Below are positions 58,560 to 64,000 of a DNA stretch of 64,000 nt, piece after piece. The notes below the pieces were generated by a model that was given only the letters and a program-made list of their open reading frames with translations, was not told where the DNA came from and made no database searches. Origin of the DNA: Epiperipatus broadwayi (Eukaryota > Onychophora > Udeonychophora > Euonychophora > Peripatidae). The DNA is taken from the NCBI GenBank assembly GCA_028023455.1, contig JAQFVV010000020.1:5439092-5503091 (forward strand), written 5' to 3'. A program made the position numbers and the translations under genes. Position 1 is the first letter of the stretch; the number at the start of each line of letters is the position of its first letter.

Positions 58560-60320
58560 AGGGTCCCTTTTGGATTTAGTATTCAATGTCTGTTTACATT
58601 TTTTTTATTACAATTAAACTTGATAGCAATATATCTAAATATAAAAAAATATATATGTTGACTAATATTATTACTATTAAAGATATAAACGTTTTGTAAT
58701 TTTTTTTTCTTAAAGTCATTTTAATTTGTAATACAGTATCCACCGTATTTATTCCCAAATATATACACAGCTATATTACACTATAATTTTTAAATACTAA
58801 ATAAAACAAAACAAAAATAGAATAATTGAGAAAGAACAACTATTGACTAACTTGATAGTACATTCAATGGTTGATTATGAGATAGGGTGTTTGAATTTTA
58901 TGAATTTCTAATTATTTTACATTTTGTTTAATATTTTTTCAAATTGTTACTGAAAAAAAGGATGATGTGGCTGCAGTTAGGAGGTGGTGTGAGTGTAAGA
59001 CTGTACATAATTTTTAATACATTTCTCACCCTAATAAAAAAATAATGAATAAGATAAAAAGTAAAAAAAATCTTACAAGCAAATTTTAACCATTAAGCTA
59101 TCCTTTGATCAAACTGAAATAATAATAATATGATTAATTAATTCATTCTAAGCTTTTTGAGTAATAATGTTGTGATGAAAAATATGGTCAAAACAAATCA
59201 TTGATGAGGGTATGAGGGGATTGTTTCAGGCGCTGGTTTTTTCCTTCTCTAGACGGGAGGGGGGGAGATGATGTGTCCATTGCGGTTTCAATTTCTCAGT
59301 TATAGTATGTGACCGAGTAAAATGATGAGTTAAACTTTGTGTAGCACACGATATAATCATGTAAACTCGAAGATTTGTAAAAAGATAATAAACATCATCG
59401 AACTTTTTTTCTTCTTTGAATACCATTTAATGTATTCTATTTTAAACCTTATCATATGAGTTATAACCAAATTACAGAATAAAATTCCCCATATTTTATA
59501 ATAAAAAAAAATCAATGTGGCAAATAATTATTTCTGGAAGCTGTTTCAGCAACATTAATCATATTAATAAAGCCAAACTTTATTAGTATGTATATAAACA
59601 TTTTTTAAAAATATATTTTTAATTTTTATCAAACATCATTGAACCCAACAGATGAAAAACAATGCATCATTTTATAAGAATATCATCTCTCTAGCAAAAT
59701 ATTCAGAAAGCTAAATCTTTGAGAAGTCTCCAGTTCACCTTTCCAAAGCTTGTCTTTGAACAAAGAAAAATAAAATCAATTGAAATGATAGAATTTAATG
59801 ATGTCAACTAAAATATAGAAAAGCCAGATGAATTTTAATTTTTTTTTAGATCAAGAGTTGTTTTTTTCCACAAAGAAGGTCCATAGATAATACAATTTTG
59901 CATCCAATGGCGATTATTTACCTATTATTAGCTATATGGTAAGATTTTCACTTTTACTTTCTTATATTATCTTCCAGTACTTTCAAATTAAAAAAACAAA
60001 ACAAATGAATATATAGAACTTTTCAGCATGATATTTATTGTTTTTTTATTGAATTAAAAAGTTTCTTACATGCCAAAACCAAAAATTCTGCAAATGGTAA
60101 CTATTCATGATGTACTGGATTTTATTACTGTATTAATGGTCACATAATGAAATGCTACTCATATTAATACATTGGAAGTTGCAATTACTAAGAATATCAA
60201 GTTAAGACATAAAACCTTGACATGTTATATGAGTACATGATCTTGAGTAAATTTACCTTTTTAACAGAAGCACTTTTACAAAAATTTAATCCAGTGTAAT
60301 TTAATAAGGTAATAATAAAC
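58560..60320. other. AT-rich DNA, no gene seen
   Basis: A GC-richer patch at 59222-59370 with a G-run at 59258-59266 contains a minus frame without a recognisable domain. Otherwise featureless. Confidence 0.4.
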
Positions 60321-60324
60321 AAGA

Positions 60325-60850
60325 TCTATGCAAGATATACTTAAATTAATATCTATTAAGGCTATAACCTTAAGACTATGCACCTAAAATGTGACAGTAG
60401 AAACCTTTACAAATCTAAACACAAGATTAATGACTTTAAAAGACAAGAGCAACCACTCTTATCTTCGACCTAATTTCTAAATATATAGGTGAATCTAAAG
60501 CATTTTGATTTGAGAGCATGAAGCTATTAACTACTTCACTGATTAAGTCCACAATTTCTAAACAAACTAACATATGCAAAATCTTTCGATTTATGAGTCA
60601 GTATGAAATTCTTATAATTAGAAATCTTTTTAAAACAATTTAAAGTTGCATTAATAATTTGTAAAGTGCATACTCAATTCAAAATGCTTTAGATTCACTT
60701 ATATATTTAGAAATTAGGTCAAAGACTAGAGTAGCCACTCTTGTCTTTTAAAGTCATTAATCTGGTGTTTAGATTTGTAGGGGTCCCTACTGTCGCATTT
60801 TAAGTGCATAGTCTTAAGGTTATATCTTTAATATATATTATTTATGTAAT
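60325..60850. repeat. Family 4 palindromic repeat, copy 2
   Basis: Inverted arms 60330-60520 and 60665-60845. ACCTTAAGACTATGCAC is mirrored by GTGCATAGTCTTAAGGTT, and GAATCTAAAGCATTTTGAT by ATTCAAAATGCTTTAGATTC. A local hairpin AAGACAAGAG...CTCTTGTCTT lies in the arm. Related to 31.1 and 34.6 kb. No frame and no hammerhead core found. Confidence 0.7.
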
Positions 60851-61659
60851 GAGTATGCACTTTACAAATTATTAATTAAATTAATATCATGAATCAATGC
60901 TGATAATGCATTTGTATCTTCTTTTGTAAATAACATTTAGCAATAATAAGCCAAATAAAATTATTCAACAGTGATACATCTTTGATGCTCAATTAAGAAT
61001 CTGGAATGTGAGAGTACGTTAAAAACAATACTTTTCTTAGTATTAATGCAGAACTCATTCTAGGAAATCCTAACAAACACCATCATGGGTTTATTAAATC
61101 TATCATCTTTCATTACTTAAATACACTTTTGACTATAAATTGTGGTATCTATATTATTAAATACTATGTAGCATAGAATTACTATTCCCCACTAAGATTC
61201 TATTTTCTTCTGATCTTATTGGTACTTACTATTCAAAACCACATGCACTATGCTTTCTCTTGAAAGCATCTGAAACTATGATTGGCTCTTCAATAAAAAA
61301 TAAACAATACACAAAATTGCCCATATAATTATATTTGGATAGTAGATATATTAAAAAAACAAAGTATAATTGCATTGACTGCAAAATATAAAATCTAATA
61401 GATTAAATAATTTTACTTTGCAAGGCTCTGTTAAGGTAAAATGTCCTGATCTAAGTGAGATCAAGTCATGTTTATAATATACAGAATATTAATATTTTTG
61501 ACTCATCTGTTGTTCATGAAATGTGTATATATAGAATATTCTAAAATTTGAATTCTGGTGAACAATCATAATAAAGCGAAATCTAAAATTAAGGTTGGAA
61601 TAATAAAAATTAAAACTTGTCTGATTATAGAAAAATATGCTAGAAACGAAAGGTTTTTA

Positions 61660-61975
61660 TTACACATACATTTTAAAATGGATGCTTAATGGAAAAGACT
61701 TTAGATTATACAGCAAAGTATGGAAAAATGTAGATAAAGGAAGTGAGAGCAAATTATGGGGGTGAGATATCATCGAAAACTGGTAACAAAATATTGCTAG
61801 AGGAGAATACAACATATTAACAGTTGGAATCTTAAATAAACTGTCAAGAGAAAGATTATATTTGAGATAATTGGATGAAAAAGGCAATTTCCCTGAAGTA
61901 ATGTGGAGAAAGAAAGCTATGGACTGGAAAAAATGGAATTTATAAATAGCTTCATCCTGAAATGGATAAAAGTAT
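61660..61975 (+). mobile_element. Degraded RTE-type LINE tail
   Basis: Follows the LINE C-terminal order in decayed form: CAAAATATTGCTAGAGGAGA, TAAACTGTCAAGAGAAAGAT, ATGTGGAGAAAGAAAGCTAT, then AGCTTCATCCTGAAATGGAT. Stops throughout. Confidence 0.6.
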
Positions 61976-61979
61976 TTTT

Positions 61980-62650
61980 TTGCTATTCATTCTCCAAGCA
62001 AAAACAATTAGCACTGCTGTATTTAGCATTTAATCTAAAGGCATGTGACTTGTTTTATATATTAAGGGCATAGTTACATTGACAATTATTTTGGTTTATT
62101 CTTACTGTTCAGTTTTAAATAAGTTATTAAATATGTAGCACTGGGAATATTTAATATGATATTTTATCAATTGAAACATATCAAAATTTTATGTATCTTT
62201 AAAGCCATTTGTCTTCTATTTGCATTATCATTATTCATTATCTACATGCTAATAAAAACATTAGTTTATTCTCTTTTTTTTCATGGATTCAAACTGTAAC
62301 AATTGTCTCAATATTTTAAATAACTTTTCAAAAGTGTACAAGCTCTCAAATACAACCGTTCAAAACTTTACCACCATTTTTCATGTGTTTACAGCAGCAC
62401 TTCAATAATTGTTAGTAACAAAATCAAGCTTTTTACTTCACAGTTTCTTTATATTATAATAAACACAATTGCATTTTGTTTCTTGGAAGGTGATATGTTA
62501 CTCTAGTATCAATTAATTGAGCAAATTTTTTTTTTCAGATGGTTTATTTTTCTAGTTATATCAATCCATCACACTTTTAGTTCTTATGTCTGCTAAACAA
62601 TACAAGGCGAAAATAGTTAATGAAGAAGAGATTGGAATTTACTTGGACAG
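61980..62650. other. AT-rich DNA, no gene seen
   Basis: No supported feature. Confidence 0.4.
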
Positions 62651-62655
62651 AGATT

Positions 62656-62978
62656 AAGACAATAAACATCACATGATCACTATTTCTTATGCTTGCTCTT
62701 AACTGTTATTAAAACAGGCAAAACTCTCTATACGTATTGCCACTTAGTGCAAGTCAGAGTAATCAATGGATGCCAGAAAACTTGTGCATAAAATCCCCTT
62801 GGTGCAGTGCTCTCAGATCCAAGGCTCCTCACTGACGAAGGCCACAAACCAGAAACTAGTCTGGGGATATTGGATGAGTAGGCACTAGATGAAGATTTTA
62901 TGCACAAGCCTTTGGCATGCATTGATTACTCTGGCTTGTACTGAGTGGCAATACGTATAGAGAGTTTTACCTGTTTTT
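62656..62978 (+). mobile_element. Family 1 retrozyme, short plus copy
   Basis: Inverted edge (ACATCACATGATCACTATTT, then GGCAAAACTCTCTATACG) switches near 62798 to the plus-oriented ribozyme and the opposite edge. Imperfect flanking repeat TTGGACAGA at 62643 and 62978. The roughly 300-bp body is absent, as at 22.4 kb. Confidence 0.75.
62817..62875 (+). ncRNA. Hammerhead ribozyme, family 1
   Basis: Core CUGACGA: only the unconstrained N7 base differs from CUGAUGA. GAAA and CUAGUC are intact, and both parts of stem I are complete. Stem II GGC faces ACC, one weakened pair. A good candidate for retained activity. Confidence 0.8.
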
Positions 62979-62984
62979 TTGGAC

Positions 62985-64000
62985 AGATTATTAGAGAATC
63001 AGTTTAGTAGTTACTATCTTGACTTCTCTCCTTGGCATAACCTTTATCTTTAAACACCATCACATATTTACTCATTAAATAACCAGATTTAAACTATATA
63101 CTATTTATTTTAATGCTAAATGTTTTCTTCTCTGATAAAAATGCGACCTCTTCCCATCTCCAGTTTAAATATTTCCCAAATCATCTGATAAAGTTATACT
63201 TAATGTTTTTAGAATACAGTTTCAAACAAAAAAAACATATATAATAATGTGGTCAGATTTATAAAGTTCCAATTGAAACTACTCAATGTCTACTCAACAC
63301 GTGTAAATATTTTTGGCGCCTTTTGGCTTTTTTTATACGAAAAGTTTTTAGTATTTGGAGAAAAAAAAATATCAGTTTTCAATTGGTTAATCGAGCATCA
63401 CATGCTTTTCAAAGGAACGAATTTTATGATTGTTATTAATATTAAAAATTTTAAATATATTATTTTAAATAAATTAAAATTATTTTTTAACTTTTGAACT
63501 TACAAAGATCAAAAAGTAATTACGTGTTTTTTTCATTTTAGCTTTTTAAAAAAATATTTCGAAAGGCAATATTTTAATTAATGTTATATTTTGTAATTAT
63601 TTTTAAAAGTCGATTTTTAATATGAAACAAAAAATATGTTGAGTTGATTTACATTAACTTGATGGGAAATAATTTTTTTTCTAATAACCAGGTATCCAAA
63701 TATCATCTATAGGTAAAATTTAAAGATAAAAAGAAATGAAGAATACTTAATAACTCTACTAATATAAATATTTTTTTGGTTAATTTCTTTTTTTAATTCA
63801 GATAATATCAGAATTTATTTAATTTTGGATATATTTTTAATTTCTTTTTAGCTTAAAAATTAATATATTCTAACAAAATCAATTTTCAATATATATATGT
63901 AAATAGAAAATTAATTCTTTTAGAAAGTAAATTTTTTTATCAAAGAAAAATAAAACGTTATAGTTTTTTCTCCTAGTATGTTGAAAAAGTAACTAGGAAA
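62985..64000. other. AT-rich DNA, no gene seen
   Basis: The plus frame 63249-63497 (82 codons) is phenylalanine/lysine/isoleucine-rich with no domain. I regard it as chance. Confidence 0.4.

Overview
The window is AT-rich metazoan DNA (roughly 70-75% A+T by eye) with no complete host protein-coding gene that I can defend. It is built mainly from layered transposable-element remains. The mix (Penelope-like, RTE-type LINE, Ty3/gypsy, hAT, tRNA-derived SINEs, long AAT microsatellite) fits an invertebrate genome, perhaps an arthropod. I cannot name the species from sequence alone. Nearly every open reading frame longer than 60 codons is a relic of a mobile element or a chance frame in AT-rich DNA.

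The outstanding content is ribozymic. Three apparently unrelated repeat families carry a type-I hammerhead ribozyme (HHR) fold. Family 1 has about ten elements between 22.4 and 63.0 kb. Its core is CUGAUGA, a stem II capped by CACAA, GAAA, a tiny stem III, and a stem I with an internal loop. Copies show compensatory changes, 10-15 bp target-site duplications, and in one insertion (26.5-27.6 kb) a head-to-tail dimer followed by an inverted third monomer. Family 2 (13.6-14.1 kb and a direct dimer at 37.0-37.9 kb) has its own stem sequences. Family 3 (three direct copies at 11.6-13.0 kb, one at 45.4 kb) joins a hammerhead to a tRNA-like A/B-box module. This is the architecture of retrozymes: non-autonomous retroelements thought to move as circular RNAs using Penelope-like machinery. 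A broken Penelope-like element with RT and GIY-YIG endonuclease is present at 31.3-33.0 kb, with a second 3' relic at 35.25-35.55 kb.

Layout. 0-2 kb: a hAT terminus and a LINE tail. 2-10 kb: mostly featureless AT-rich DNA with a GC-richer island at 3.64-3.96 kb, two short coding-like relics (5.9 and 8.1-8.4 kb) and an interspersed repeat (6.7-7.6 kb). About 9.96-10.27 kb: a promoter-like cluster (two CCAAT boxes, YY1-like, CRE and E2F-like sites). 11.6-14.3 kb: family 3 and 2 retrozymes and SINEs. 15.5-17.3 kb: two coding-like islands and a degraded LINE. 17.4-20.8 kb: a truncated Ty3/gypsy element inside a large inverted duplication, later hit by a hAT MITE. 21-30 kb: LINE relics, a DNA transposon, microsatellite, family 1 composite, and an RTE LINE split by a fold-back element. 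30-36 kb: Penelope-like material and SINEs. 36-48 kb: family 2 dimer, hAT transposase relic, second hAT MITE, family 1 copies. 48-64 kb: LINE tails, more family 1 copies, a palindromic repeat at 60.3 kb, and long AT-rich stretches.

Together these suggest a working partnership in this genome's past: autonomous Penelope-like elements provided RT/endonuclease, and several independent hammerhead-bearing passengers used them. The ribozyme folds were worked out by hand base pairing. Activity, copy number and species distribution were not tested.
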